DNA of 64,000 bases from Calonectria ilicicola (lineage: Eukaryota; Ascomycota; Sordariomycetes; Hypocreales; Nectriaceae), in contig CP085835.1 of the NCBI GenBank assembly GCA_020809705.1, positions 1,364,001 to 1,428,000 on the forward strand, given 5' to 3'. The notes beneath the pieces were generated by a model, which made no database searches, was not told where the DNA came from, and worked only from the letters and a program-made list of their open reading frames with translations. The position numbers and the translations under genes are program-made. Numbering within the stretch: the first letter of the stretch is position 1; each line of letters begins with the position of its first letter. This document shows, one piece after another, positions 10,207 to 20,797 of the stretch.

Positions 10207-12287
10207 TTAAATTATTGTAAATTCTGTTGACGAAATTGCATCAAATTCTTCATCCGTGCCCGCCGGCCATTGAACTGTTGCGACTGAGTGAAGACGATGG
10301 GCTTGTCCTTCTGAATGGAGAGCATATATGGATGGACCAGCATCGAATTTAACCAAGATGTCTCCCCTGCACAAATCTCCATTTGCATATCCAATCATCC
10401 CACTGTCGGTACTAAATATGGACTTGTCAATAGCAAGCCCTCTAATAAGCCTATAGAAACCAGCGGCTTGCGCAATGGCACCCACTAATTTATAGTCTGG
10501 GTCTCGGGATGTTCGCCCTAATCTATACTCAGCTCCGCAGTCGAGAGGAGATAACAAAACATCTAGAACCATGCGTGCGTCAAATTCTAGAATTTGGTGA
10601 ATCATACTGTGGTTTTGATTGCTGTCCACTGCTTTGGTCAGCTTCTCTTTAGCAATAGCAAGGAGATTGGCGCTGTATAACGGGGATTCGGCAGCCTTGA
10701 AGAAAAACTTTAATGCTCTTGACCCAGCTTCGAAAGCTGGATTAAACGGCTGACGGCCATATATTGCTAAAATTCGAGACAGGGTGTGAAAACGGGTTTC
10801 AGATTCGTCATCTCTTTCGCAGATGAGAGAGTAGACCGATCGAAAAAACCTGATTTGCATCGCCCCGTACTTTCTCATTGCTAAACAATACTCAGGAGAT
10901 TGTTTCAAGGTAACAGTAACTTGCTGCTGCATTGCTGCCCGGCCTTGGCCATTTGATACTTGATGTATCACTCCAATCGACTTCCCACTAAGCACAAGCC
11001 CTTTAAAACCAAGCGGCGTTATAACCAAGCGAGTTTGGGTCTTTAAGGATATATCTGAAGTAGGAGGGTCCTCATTTTCGGTCGGGTTCAATGGTATTCC
11101 ACCAAATTCACTGAACTGGTCGTTGAACCATCTATAGTCGTCACTCCAGTCTGGAACCCACGATGGCAAATCGTCTCTGCGGTTTTCACTCCAAGTATTG
11201 TCCAAAGGCCATAGAGAGTTATCATAATGGATGATGTCGACGGTAGCCTGCGTGTAGATGTCGGAGATGGACTGGAAATAATCCGGCTTTTTGATCGGCT
11301 TCCCCAGTTTCTGTGATAACCCATATAGAGCAAATATTTTATCTTTCGGATCTGTCGCTTGTCGTACTCTGGCATGATTAACAATGGAAGCCAAGGTCCC
11401 AGGCTCGTTTGCTTGGTCTCCAGCGCATTCAACCATCTCCTTAAAAGTAGAGTACGCATGATAACAATTGGCAAAATTTATCACGCCCTTACTTGAGAGA
11501 GGAAAACCTGCTTCTGTCAACTCAAAGCCCTTGCAGAATGCATCCCATGTCACGGTTCGATTTCCACACATGATACTTGCGTGGGTACTAAGCAGCAGTT
11601 CTTGAAGTGTCCACATTCTTTCAAACCATGGCAGACTCAAAACACTCTCGATAACGTCCTGAACTGCAGGGCGTATAGAGACCTTCCACCTTGAATCTTC
11701 AAGCACGTCAGCACTTTTCGCAGTAGATTTGGGATCGCTCTAGTGAAATGCTACTACTTGCCACACTTTTTAACAAATGCTGAGCAAATGGTGCTTCTAG
11801 TATCTTCCCAGATGTCGTCACGCAATGTGTACATTCGTTTAAGATGGAGGAGCAAAGCTTCCGCGCCCTCGTCTCCCTCACCAAGCCAAATCAAAACGTT
11901 GTGAGCTCGCTCATAGATATCTCCCATCATCGCTACCTGGAGGTTGCGCTCCTTAGTTCCGCCAGGTGTTTGATCGATGCAAATGCTATCGACCCAGAGG
12001 ATGCGATCGTCGGATGTGTGTCTCAGCTGCCTCAATGCGGCATCGCAATTCGCCGTGATTGGAAGTACTGACGAGGCAATGTTGATAAAATGCACCGCGC
12101 TTGGCGGTCCCCAGACGTAAGAAAGAGCCTGGTATTTCCGGGGAGTTTGTAAGGGACACTGAGATGACACAGGAATGTCGCATACTGCTAACGTCCCAGA
12201 GAGTGGTGAGGACTTTTCTCTAGTAGGATGAAGTAAGAGAAGCCTTGTTTGTGAGTTTCCAGTTAAGGGAATATGTTGGTAGCCCAT
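10207..12287 (-). CDS. HET-domain (heterokaryon incompatibility) protein
   Basis: Candidate allorecognition or cell-death effector. The first part (12287 down to 11767) carries HET blocks YQALSYVWG and ILWVDSICIDQTPGGTKERN. The third block (FERMWTLQELLLS, the R-x-W-x-x-QE motif) lies in the second part (11713 down to 10207). Between them the first frame hits TAG TAG at about 11752-11757, and the second frame has an upstream TAG. A 53-bp GT-AG intron (11714-11766, donor GTGTGG, acceptor AAAAG) joins the parts in frame and gives 675 residues, but its donor and branch site are weak. A disabled allele with two lesions is the alternative. The C-terminal 450 residues have no recognised domain. A divergent HET gene starts about 0.5 kb away at 12799. 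Confidence 0.7.
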
Positions 12288-12798
12288 TTTAGAAAGTGGA
12301 ATTGTTCATGAAGTGGTAAAATGCATGCCTCTATGACTGTTTCCTAATCAAATGGCAATAATTATCTCAGAGCCACTCTATCATCAAGGAGGACGTGAGC
12401 TGAAAACAAGTCTACCCCGCAATGCCAGGCAGAAGTACGCTTGAATGGTACGCGCCATGCGCTCTCATTTCCGGAAATATTATTATACCTAACACTTGCA
12501 TTTGCTAAAACTGAAGATGGTCGGGTTCTATGAAAGGCCTTCCCGACTCTCTACCAGAGAGAAAATATCAACACGTGCTATTGTATTTAGCCTTGTTGTA
12601 CCCATTGCCAAGGTTTTTTCTAGGCATGCAGGGTGGTAGTGGCGGTGCGGCAAGACAAGGCAGACAGTCCAAGTGCTTTTGACGAGGGTCCGCCCGTTTT
12701 TTTCAGCTGCGGCAATTCTCTTACCTTTAATGCGTACCCGATGATAGTACCAGCAAACTTGCTGACAATAGAGAAAATACATCAAAAGATTCCTAAAA
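12288..12798. other. Shared upstream region of two divergent HET genes
   Basis: 511 bp between head-to-head HET-domain genes. I see no gene in it; a 136-codon minus-strand frame (12528-12938) overlaps the next gene and lacks domain signals. Confidence 0.5.
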
Positions 12799-15274
12799 AT
12801 GACGAGCGTTCCCCAAAATGATGACCAACTTGAAGGCACAAGTAACGACGGAGAGGATGAACCCAAGCAATCAGCAGAATCATTCATCTTGGATCGTGTC
12901 GCCACGATGGAGATTCCTGGCGTTCCAAAATGGTTCAAAAATCGAGTAAGTATCCAGGATTGGAGTGAGATACCCGCTCACTGCTTACGCCCTTTCTCTT
13001 TTTTTTTCCTTTTGGCTCTTACTAACATCCCATTCTCAAGATCGCTATCGACTTAATCGGACGTGCAGTGCATGCCAAAGGCACATCAGTCATATGCAAA
13101 ACATGCTGCAACCTTAACCCAGATCATGTCCCTTCCGGACAACGGACACCCAAGTGGCCTGATGATGTCCCGCTTTCTGTTCGAACGATCGAGTGGCAAT
13201 TCCCAAATAGCGTGCACTTTTGGACAACCCTCGGAGACCTGAAAAAGTCCACAGAGAAAACTGACTGTCTAATCTGCCGAACTCTCGCCTGCGGCATCGA
13301 CCTTTTCCAGGACGAACGCATGTCAACCAGCCATATAATAATCGGAGAAGGAGGCATCAACTGTTGGGTTGTACTTCACCCATGCTCAGTCAAGGTATAT
13401 GTGTGGTGGTCAAAGCATGGTGTATGTGATCAGATTGAATTCTTTCATCTACGTAAGTTCACATCTCCGCTGTGCTCCTCTTTGCAAATTTGGAAATTAA
13501 TGTGTTTTCTTATCCAGGCGACACCCTAATCGAATTCCCGCTGGGTAAAATTAGGCCACCGTTTGGGATTGGTCTCCCCATCCTCGAGACTGAGGACATG
13601 AAGTCCCCAGAATTCTTTCAGCAAATTCTAGAAAAATGCCAGCAATGCCATGACCCAAACGGAGACCATACTATTTGTCAGGATAGGCCGTCCCAAAACT
13701 CTACTCCGACACGGCTATTGCATGTTGGCGCCGGCCAAGCCAGCAAACCCACCGTTACAATCTGCACTCCAAGTGCAGGAACTAAATATGCTGCACTATC
13801 GCATCGCTGGCCTTCAAAGATTTCGATTCCTCGTCTCTTAAATCGCATGCTCGTCAATTCTTCCCAGCCGGTCGAGTTTGCATGGGATGATCTCACTAAG
13901 ACCTACCAGGATGCCATCACCGTCACCAGAGGTTTAGGTATAGACTATATATGGATAGATTCACTATGCATAATCCAAGATGATGAGGACGACTGGGAAA
14001 GAGAGTCAGCGCTGATGAACGTCGTATATGACGGTGCCTATTTGACCCTCGCAATCAACACTAATTCAAGCTCTTACATAGCTTCTCGCCTAAACAAGAA
14101 CAAAGATTTCGAATCAAAAGGATTCCTATCCAGGGAGATTGATATTGCGGGGCTTCTGATACAATTCACACCAGAGGCGTGGAAAGCGGACCATGTTTTC
14201 GCCAGACGAGTTCATTGCTCGCCACCAACTGATGTCACAAATTTGCGATCGCACTCATGGATGAGAAACCGCTTCGGGAATGCACCCGAACTGTTGCATC
14301 GCGGGTGGTGCTTTCAAGAACGAATAGCCGCCAGACGAGTCCTGCACTTCACACCAAACGAATATTTTTTCGAATGCGACTCTGGATATTCTTGTGAGTG
14401 CACAGATCACATGAAGAGATGTCCTAGTTTAAAGGAAGTGTTGACTAGAAGATTTCAACTGTTGGATTATTTTGGGTCCGATGTTGGCCTTGGTTGGTCG
14501 GTTTGGCGCTCGCTAATCTGGCAATACACAATGACTCGATTCACTTATGATGAGGATGTCTTCCCAGCTTTGATATATCTAGCACAAAAGTTCCAAGACT
14601 CCACTGGCATGACGTATGTTGCTGGGTTTTGGAAAGAAGCTATGCCCGAATGCCTTCTTTGGTATCCCACCGACAAGGACGGGATGCTGCCCCGGCCACG
14701 CAAAGCATCCAAGAAAGGGCATGTTGACTACATAGCACCATCTTTTTCATGGGCTTCTTCTTCGGCAATTTGCGTATGGGCACATTTGCCAGATAATGCA
14801 ATTCAGAAAGCGACTTTGGTTGATTGCGGAACCACCCCTCGAGGCACACACCCATTGGGCGCCATAACCAGTGGTTTCGTTCGAATTTCCGGACGTCTTG
14901 CTAAAATGGACAACTCCGACCTTACATGGCTCCAGAAAAATATGAAATATCCTATGAACTTTATCAATAAACTCAAGTTTGATGCAGCGTGCGCAGAACT
15001 AGAGCCTCGTCGAATTTACGTGGATTCGATTGAACTCCTTGAGGGCGCAGATGTGCTATATCTCTTCCAGCTCTACGATTATGTCGACTTAAAACGTAGG
15101 CTGGGTTCTAACGGAGGGCCGAGAACGTCTGAGCCGATAGAATGTGCCTTCGCATTGATACTTTGCCGAGTAGCCTCAGAGTCAGCGACACATTTCAGAC
15201 GAGTTGGCATCGCATTGGAAGCCCTTGGGTCGATATTTAGCCAGTCCCCAGCTGTAGAGATCACTATTATATGA
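12799..15274 (+). CDS. HET-domain protein with N-terminal Cys motifs
   Basis: Exons 12799-12945, 13041-13452 and 13518-15274 give 771 residues. Introns are 95 and 65 bp with GTAAGT donors. The N-terminal region contains CxxC-type pairs (VICKTCCNL and DCLICRTL) that could bind zinc. The HET domain lies around residues 275-430 with YAALSHRWP, TYQDAITVTRGLGIDYIWID and SLCIIQDDEDDWERES, followed by YDGAYLTLAI and the later block ELLHRGWCFQERIAARRVLHF. This is the HET subclass common in large fungal families (tol/het-6 like). The C-terminus is not recognisable. It is divergent from the HET gene at 10207-12287. Confidence 0.85.
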
Positions 15275-15469
15275 AATAATAAAGTCTTCGAAGAATATGG
15301 TCTCACAAGATTTCCTAATCGGTTCACCAGTCAAACAAATAGCAAAATAGTAATTCGAAATGCATATATCGAGCGGTCTATATTAAATTTGGAAGATACA
15401 GTTCTAGGCTAAACAGTCTACATAATTGCAATCTAAAATAGGCTAAGGCCGAAGTTCTGGGGCAGTGAA

Positions 15470-16240
15470 TTACCAAGGCAAAACCTTGCCATCGTAGCTT
15501 TGGAAAGTTCCACTGTGTTCCTTTGTGGAATTGAGAGTGCGCTCCATAATTCCAGCCACACTTTGCTCGACGGTAATAGCTCCCAGCTTTGCGGGATCAA
15601 CACCTACGGCTCCAAAGCCGTCCTTTGACATGTCGGTCATGACCAAACCCGGGTGCAGGGCGATTGTTGTAAGCCACTCCTCCTCGAAATGAGCCTGGCG
15701 CAAGAACCAGTTCAGGGCTGCTTTGCTAGCTCCGTACGGGCTCAGAACAGGAGGCAGGGCCTGGATCATTTCCAATCCTGCGATGGTTCCGATGAACGAC
15801 GAGATGGCAACAAACTTGGGGGTGTCAGCCTTGCTGGCCTTGAGGAGTGGGGCAGTGGCCTGGAGAAGGACCAGAGGGCCAATGGTATTGACTCTGAAGT
15901 GCTCCTCAATCGAGGTGGGAGTTGTTTGCATAACAGTCTTGCCGTCGTTCATGATTCCGGCATTTGAAATGACAATGTCAATGTATTCAATGCCGTGTGT
16001 CTTCTGGAGAGTGACGACAGCATCTTGTGCATCGGTGTCACTGGCAGAGTCGATCTTGATGACGATCAATTTGGAGGAAGAGTCCTTTGGCAGCAGAGCG
16101 AGAGACTGAGATGTCTCAGCTTGGACGTTGCGCACTGCAGCGATGACGGTTGTGGATGGCCTTTGCAAAAATGCGGCAGTAACATCTTTGCCAATGCCAC
16201 GGTTGGCACCAGTGATGAGAACGACGTTGTTGGAAGCCAT
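15470..16240 (-). CDS. Short-chain dehydrogenase/reductase (C-factor/ketoreductase-like)
   Basis: A 256-residue intronless classical SDR. It shows the nucleotide-binding motif VLITGANRGIGKDV at the N-terminus, the NAG motif (ISNAGIMNDG, about residue 92), a catalytic Ser in FVAISSFIGTIAG, and YGASK with the catalytic Tyr and Lys (SPYGASKAALNW, near residue 170). HPGLVMTDM follows. This type resembles carbonyl reductases and the norsolorinic acid ketoreductase group, but the substrate cannot be told from sequence. The neighbours are HET genes, so no pathway context is available. A TATA-like CATAAAAGG lies about 140 bp upstream. Confidence 0.85.
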   Translation of the reverse strand: MASNNVVLITGANRGIGKDVTAAFLQRPSTTVIAAVRNVQAETSQSLALLPKDSSSKLIVIKIDSASDTDAQDAVVTLQKTHGIEYIDIVISNAGIMNDGKTVMQTTPTSIEEHFRVNTIGPLVLLQATAPLLKASKADTPKFVAISSFIGTIAGLEMIQALPPVLSPYGASKAALNWFLRQAHFEEEWLTTIALHPGLVMTDMSKDGFGAVGVDPAKLGAITVEQSVAGIMERTLNSTKEHSGTFQSYDGKVLPW

Positions 16241-17096
16241 GTTAATTGATGGGATTTGATGTGGGATTGTTTGTTGTGGGGTTGTGTTGAAGCGATGAAG
16301 ATTGTATTAGTGCTTGTGTTTGAAGTGATGGATGCGATTTGAGTGTTGATGTTGATTCAATTCAGATTCAATGACGGCCTTTTATGTCTCTTTAAAGTCG
16401 CCTCATTATCGTGGCTTGCCACAAATCTGGCCTGAAAGACGCATTCGCCATATTGATGTTTTGTAATCTGCTTTGGTGGCTTGTTCCAACCGCAATTATG
16501 AAGCTTCGTGGGTTCTATTCGGCTGCAGTTACATAAATGTCCGCTGGTCCCTAAATATAATCAGCGTACGCTGATAAGCGAAATAGGGTGCTGATTCGTC
16601 TCGTGTCTAACCGACTCCTACCTCGCGTAGCGAATGCACGTGCGGCCCACAATTTATAAGCTGGATGTCGTCATAGCTGAATGGAAGCGATTAATAATCT
16701 CTCCGCCAATGGGCCGGAAATAACACCAGTTTGTTACCCTAAACAAATAACACATTGTATTGTCTCTACGTTTTTCCATACATAGCTAGCTGATGGGTAA
16801 ATAGATAGATCAATAAATTTAAATATAATATTCTCGTCTTTTTTCTTCTTGCGGAGGGGGTGCTGTTTTTGGCCGAGCTATAATGGCTCAAAAGAATAAG
16901 GCAGCATTTTCGTGAGAGCTAGATTTTATCATTTTAATCTACAATTTCAATCATCTTCATCTAAATTACTTGTATTCTATCCCACCAAAGCTAAAGCACG
17001 CTATGAAGGCAGCACAATTATTTTCAATTGTTTAGTCTTGTGACCCCGAACCCAGCAGCTAGCTTCATCACCCCCCTTTCTTACTCGCACCCGTGT
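16241..17096. other. Intergenic, AT-rich in part
   Basis: 856 bp between the SDR promoter and the 3' end of the next HET gene. It contains TATA-like CATAAAAGG (minus strand, about 16378-16386) for the SDR gene and AT-rich tracts at 16740-16830. I see no gene. Confidence 0.5.
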
Positions 17097-18893
17097 TCAC
17101 CTCGACGGATTAGCCATGGGTGACCTCCTTCTATAACCGTCTGGATTCCTTGCATACTCGTCTGGAGCTTTGTGATAGTACTGGTCGTACTGGTCTGGAT
17201 CCTTGTAATAATCGCTCTGTGGGAAAGTGATGTCAATTTTAAAACCGGGACCCAAAAGCCTGTCATCGTCCGCTCGAACGCTGGCACGGACCGACACACC
17301 CCCAATAACAAGCTCATGCACTACATTGTCCTTGTCCAAAACACCCGCTCCTTTCTTGTCAAGGTATCTGAGGCCAACCATTTTACCATATTGCTTTTCG
17401 AGTCTACTCCAGTGACTTTCCGAAAACAGGCGTATCCATGGACGCAATGGCGACGTTTCCTGGAAGCCGCACGCTATGTAAAAATTGTCTGATAGCTTTT
17501 CCTCTCTGTTGGAAGGTCCTCCAGCTAGACTTGGGAACACTTTGACGTATCCCTCAAATGATTGTTTTTCGAATGTGAGGAACTGAAGGTTGGGACCGTC
17601 CCATTGTTTGACCGGAACTGGGACCTGAAGGGCATCTCGGAGGTCGCGTGCATTTGTTGATCGAAATCTGATGGCATTGTCCATTGATGCATCAAGCTTT
17701 GGCCTCACCTCCATGGGAATACTGGACATTATGTATGCCTCTTCCGTCGTCGTGTAAACTTCTCGGCCAGAAGAGGATCTCTCTTGCATCAAGGCCCAAT
17801 TTCGTAGTCTGACAAAAGCTCCTGGCCCCACCTTGCGGAGAAATATCTCGCATTCGTTTCTGGCCTGGCGGGAGTGAGCGCAGCCCAAGGGCAAACTATA
17901 GACGCCAATTTCCCCTGATTTTGGTGGAATACCCTCCTCCAACCCGTGCACAGTGAGTTCTGCTTCCTTGAAGTGGAGCCCGGAATTTGTCAATTCAAAA
18001 GCGCGCGGGGAAATAACTGTAGTCTCCAGAAAGCCCACATTTGTGCACGAAGCAAAATCTGCCGGCGATTGTGCGAATAACTCCTTGTACTGAAATTGCG
18101 GAGACAGAACTCGGCCATGGGAGTCCTGTTCTAAAGCTGTCATCCTTGGATGCCAAAATATGGAAAGATCATTTGACCGTCGGATAATCTCTTCTTGAAG
18201 CCGCAAGAAGGCTTTGTCTCCCTCCCCATACAACATGGGCATATTGATACCAAAGATACCCAATAAACAGTAGGCAGTATCCTCCTTTCTGGTTGTAGTT
18301 CTGTTTGCAGCCCAAGACATCTTTCGAGCAATAGGGACGGTATACAAAGGTTGAGTTCCGTCGAGCACGCTACCACTAATGTTTGTGATGGAAGCGATGG
18401 AGTCTTTTAGCCTGGTCTTGGACCCTAGAAAGTTCCAATCTCCATCATAGAACCGCAGGTCTTTGGGCGCAAGTAGTTCCTGAAGACACCAACCACGCGT
18501 AAACCAGCGGCAATCGCGAAAGGCAGCTGTCTGATCACCGCCTGGGGGCAGGTCGACGAGGTAGACGTAGCATGTGATGGCCTCCTCGTACCACTTGTAC
18601 ATGGAATTTATGGCCTCGCTCAACTCGGCGCTGCTTGACTTGTCGATGCAGCAAGTATCGATCCATGCAAAGCGAAACCCATGGCCATTCACCTTTCGGC
18701 ACGTCTCGAGTATCTTGCGATAGCCCAACTTTCTTGTTGCCGGATGATCCGGGTCACTGGCAATAGCCGTCATTTCATAAAAGCTAATCTCCTCGTCAGG
18801 GACCCAAGTATGCGACAAAATTGTATATTCCGGCACATCCCCAGTGAAGACCTTCATCCTCATGGTGGTCGTGTCGAGCAGTCTGATGGACAT
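17097..18893 (-). CDS. HET-domain protein of the HET-D/E type
   Basis: A 598-residue intronless protein. The HET domain occupies the N-terminal third: MSIRLLDTTTMRMKVFTGDV, then YTILSHTWVPDEEISFYEM, FAWIDTCCIDKSSSAELSEA, CYVYLVDLP, and WFTRGWCLQELLAPKDLRFY. The following segment (RKEDTAYCLLGIFGINMPMLYGEGDKAFLRLQEEI, about residues 210-245) is characteristic of the HET-E-1/HET-D subclass and of related HET proteins. Here no NACHT or WD40 region follows; the remaining 350 residues are a conserved tail of unknown role ending in a Tyr/Pro/Asp-rich stretch. Predicted to act in non-self recognition or cell death. The start ATG coincides with the family's usual N-terminus. Confidence 0.88.
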   Translation of the reverse strand: MSIRLLDTTTMRMKVFTGDVPEYTILSHTWVPDEEISFYEMTAIASDPDHPATRKLGYRKILETCRKVNGHGFRFAWIDTCCIDKSSSAELSEAINSMYKWYEEAITCYVYLVDLPPGGDQTAAFRDCRWFTRGWCLQELLAPKDLRFYDGDWNFLGSKTRLKDSIASITNISGSVLDGTQPLYTVPIARKMSWAANRTTTRKEDTAYCLLGIFGINMPMLYGEGDKAFLRLQEEIIRRSNDLSIFWHPRMTALEQDSHGRVLSPQFQYKELFAQSPADFASCTNVGFLETTVISPRAFELTNSGLHFKEAELTVHGLEEGIPPKSGEIGVYSLPLGCAHSRQARNECEIFLRKVGPGAFVRLRNWALMQERSSSGREVYTTTEEAYIMSSIPMEVRPKLDASMDNAIRFRSTNARDLRDALQVPVPVKQWDGPNLQFLTFEKQSFEGYVKVFPSLAGGPSNREEKLSDNFYIACGFQETSPLRPWIRLFSESHWSRLEKQYGKMVGLRYLDKKGAGVLDKDNVVHELVIGGVSVRASVRADDDRLLGPGFKIDITFPQSDYYKDPDQYDQYYHKAPDEYARNPDGYRRRSPMANPSR

Positions 18894-20797
18894 GATGCCG
18901 ACGGGTGCCTAGGGCGGGCATCAAACGGTCCGTCTTTGGTGTGCAGTATCTAGCAGATGGCCCAGGATATTTTCCTCCTGTGTATTAGCCAATGAGTACC
19001 CGTGATGTGCTGTTGGTGTTTTGGGTAAGGCTGGCGCGGATGAGATGATTATGACACGGTCAGATGCGGGGAAGCACAGCCTTACCCCAGCCATCCGAGC
19101 CGCCACCACCCAGATACGAGCACGAGCACGAGGTACAATCACAAATGGTCATTTTCTTTTTCGGGCTCAGCCTGTTAATTATCGCTACGAAGAAAAAAAA
19201 AAGTCTATGGTGTCTCAAGAGCATCTCCGAGAGAAGAATTCGTACACCCCTTTGAAAGCCACCTATGGTTGGTCGAGTTTGCTGCAACGTGTTGAGTTAG
19301 CGGGGGTGATGCCTGTAGATACTTTGGCCCAGGAGATGGTGTGACGTTGCTCTCAGCACTTTCCCACCACCACCAATCAATCAGCCACCGGGTCATACAT
19401 CCTTTATCGCTCAACAAAACGTTATATAAAATACGACTAAAATTGTTCATCGGGATCAGACCAGTTGGTGTCTGCAGGCACTTTTAAGCGATTAATTCGT
19501 ATTTTTTGTACTTTTTATTCAAGCAAGGTCCATCCATCCATTTCTCAGTTCTCCCTCTATGATATGGCCAAGGGAGTTCAGCACGCTGAGAAATGCTGCG
19601 ATGTTTGAGACGATGAAAAAAATCTGTATCTTTATTAGAACTAAGAAATTTCTTAAAAACAAGCAGCATTTATTATATTCGATACAGCCAGAGCTCTGCA
19701 CTGAACCAGAAATGCCAACGTTTTAAGACCCCGGCCCAATACCGTTCTTGTACAGGGCCATCGGTATCCAAACGAAGTGTAATCCTGCTCATGTAAGTAG
19801 GGAGCTTTCAGTAGCCCATTTCAAATAAGTACGGAAATTCGGAACTGTAAACCCTGGCGAGATACGCATATTCATGCATTGCATGACTCTGGGTTGCGGA
19901 GCGGGTTCCGCGGAGTTTTGAAAGGAATTTTATTAAACGAATTTCCCAGGAATCTCGAAGAGGGTTTCATCAAACGAAAAATCTGCTCCTTATCCTCTAG
20001 TTAGTTTCACCGCGCATGCTCCCGTCCAGATTAAGCTGCTTGTTAGTTTAGACGGGAAGAAAATACTCCGTCGGCAAGTGTGTCGATCTTGTGTGAAAAA
20101 TCTGACTAGTCAAGGGAAACCAAATACCGTAGCCAATCACTCATCCTGGCTCATGCGTGGCTTTTATGGACAGGCCAAGTAGAAAATGAAGAAAGTCCGT
20201 ATTGGGAAGTTCGCTCCCGTTGATCAAGTGGGCCCGAGCGGTTGATGAATGCCGAGGAAACGGGGGCGGGCGCGTGGGCAAGCGGGCAGCCGAGCAGATG
20301 CTTGGCCAAGGTGGGCACTAACATCGTCCCCAGGCGCCAATGGTGAAGCATCACCATTGTTTTTCGTCAGTGTGCACTTCACATATCAGGTTCAACAATA
20401 GTCTTTCGCCGTTGGCTGCCCATGTTGTCCACGTCTGCTGGCTCACTCCTGGCTCAGCCCCTTTGCCAACCACCGACATGCTCCGCCCTGACCCCAGGAT
20501 GCAAACCCGCTTCCAATCAAGGATAAATGTTACGCTTAGAAACATCAGTCCACAGACAAATTGTGGAGAGTATTCGTGTTCCAATAACTTGGCTGTGGAG
20601 CTTTTGATACGCCTTGCAGATCTCGAAACAATGCGCATTGGAATAGAAACCCGAGCATATCACACGGGCTGATTTAAGATACCGAGAACCAACACGAAAA
20701 TGTCTCCATCAACAGTATATAAAGGTCTCCATTTGAAAATGGACCATCGCTCCAAGACCGACCAACCCTCTATGACTATAGAGCTTCATCAGTGAAA
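18894..20797. other. 1.9-kb intergenic region
   Basis: No supported gene on either strand; all open frames are short and lack domain or splice context. It holds the promoters of the HET gene (minus) and of the FAD monooxygenase (plus). One CGGTCCG palindrome sits at 18926-18932. Confidence 0.5.
20716..20724 (+). promoter_or_regulatory. TATA box of the FAD monooxygenase gene
   Basis: TATATAAAG, 74 bp upstream of the start codon at 20798, a suitable distance for a fungal core promoter. Confidence 0.55.
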
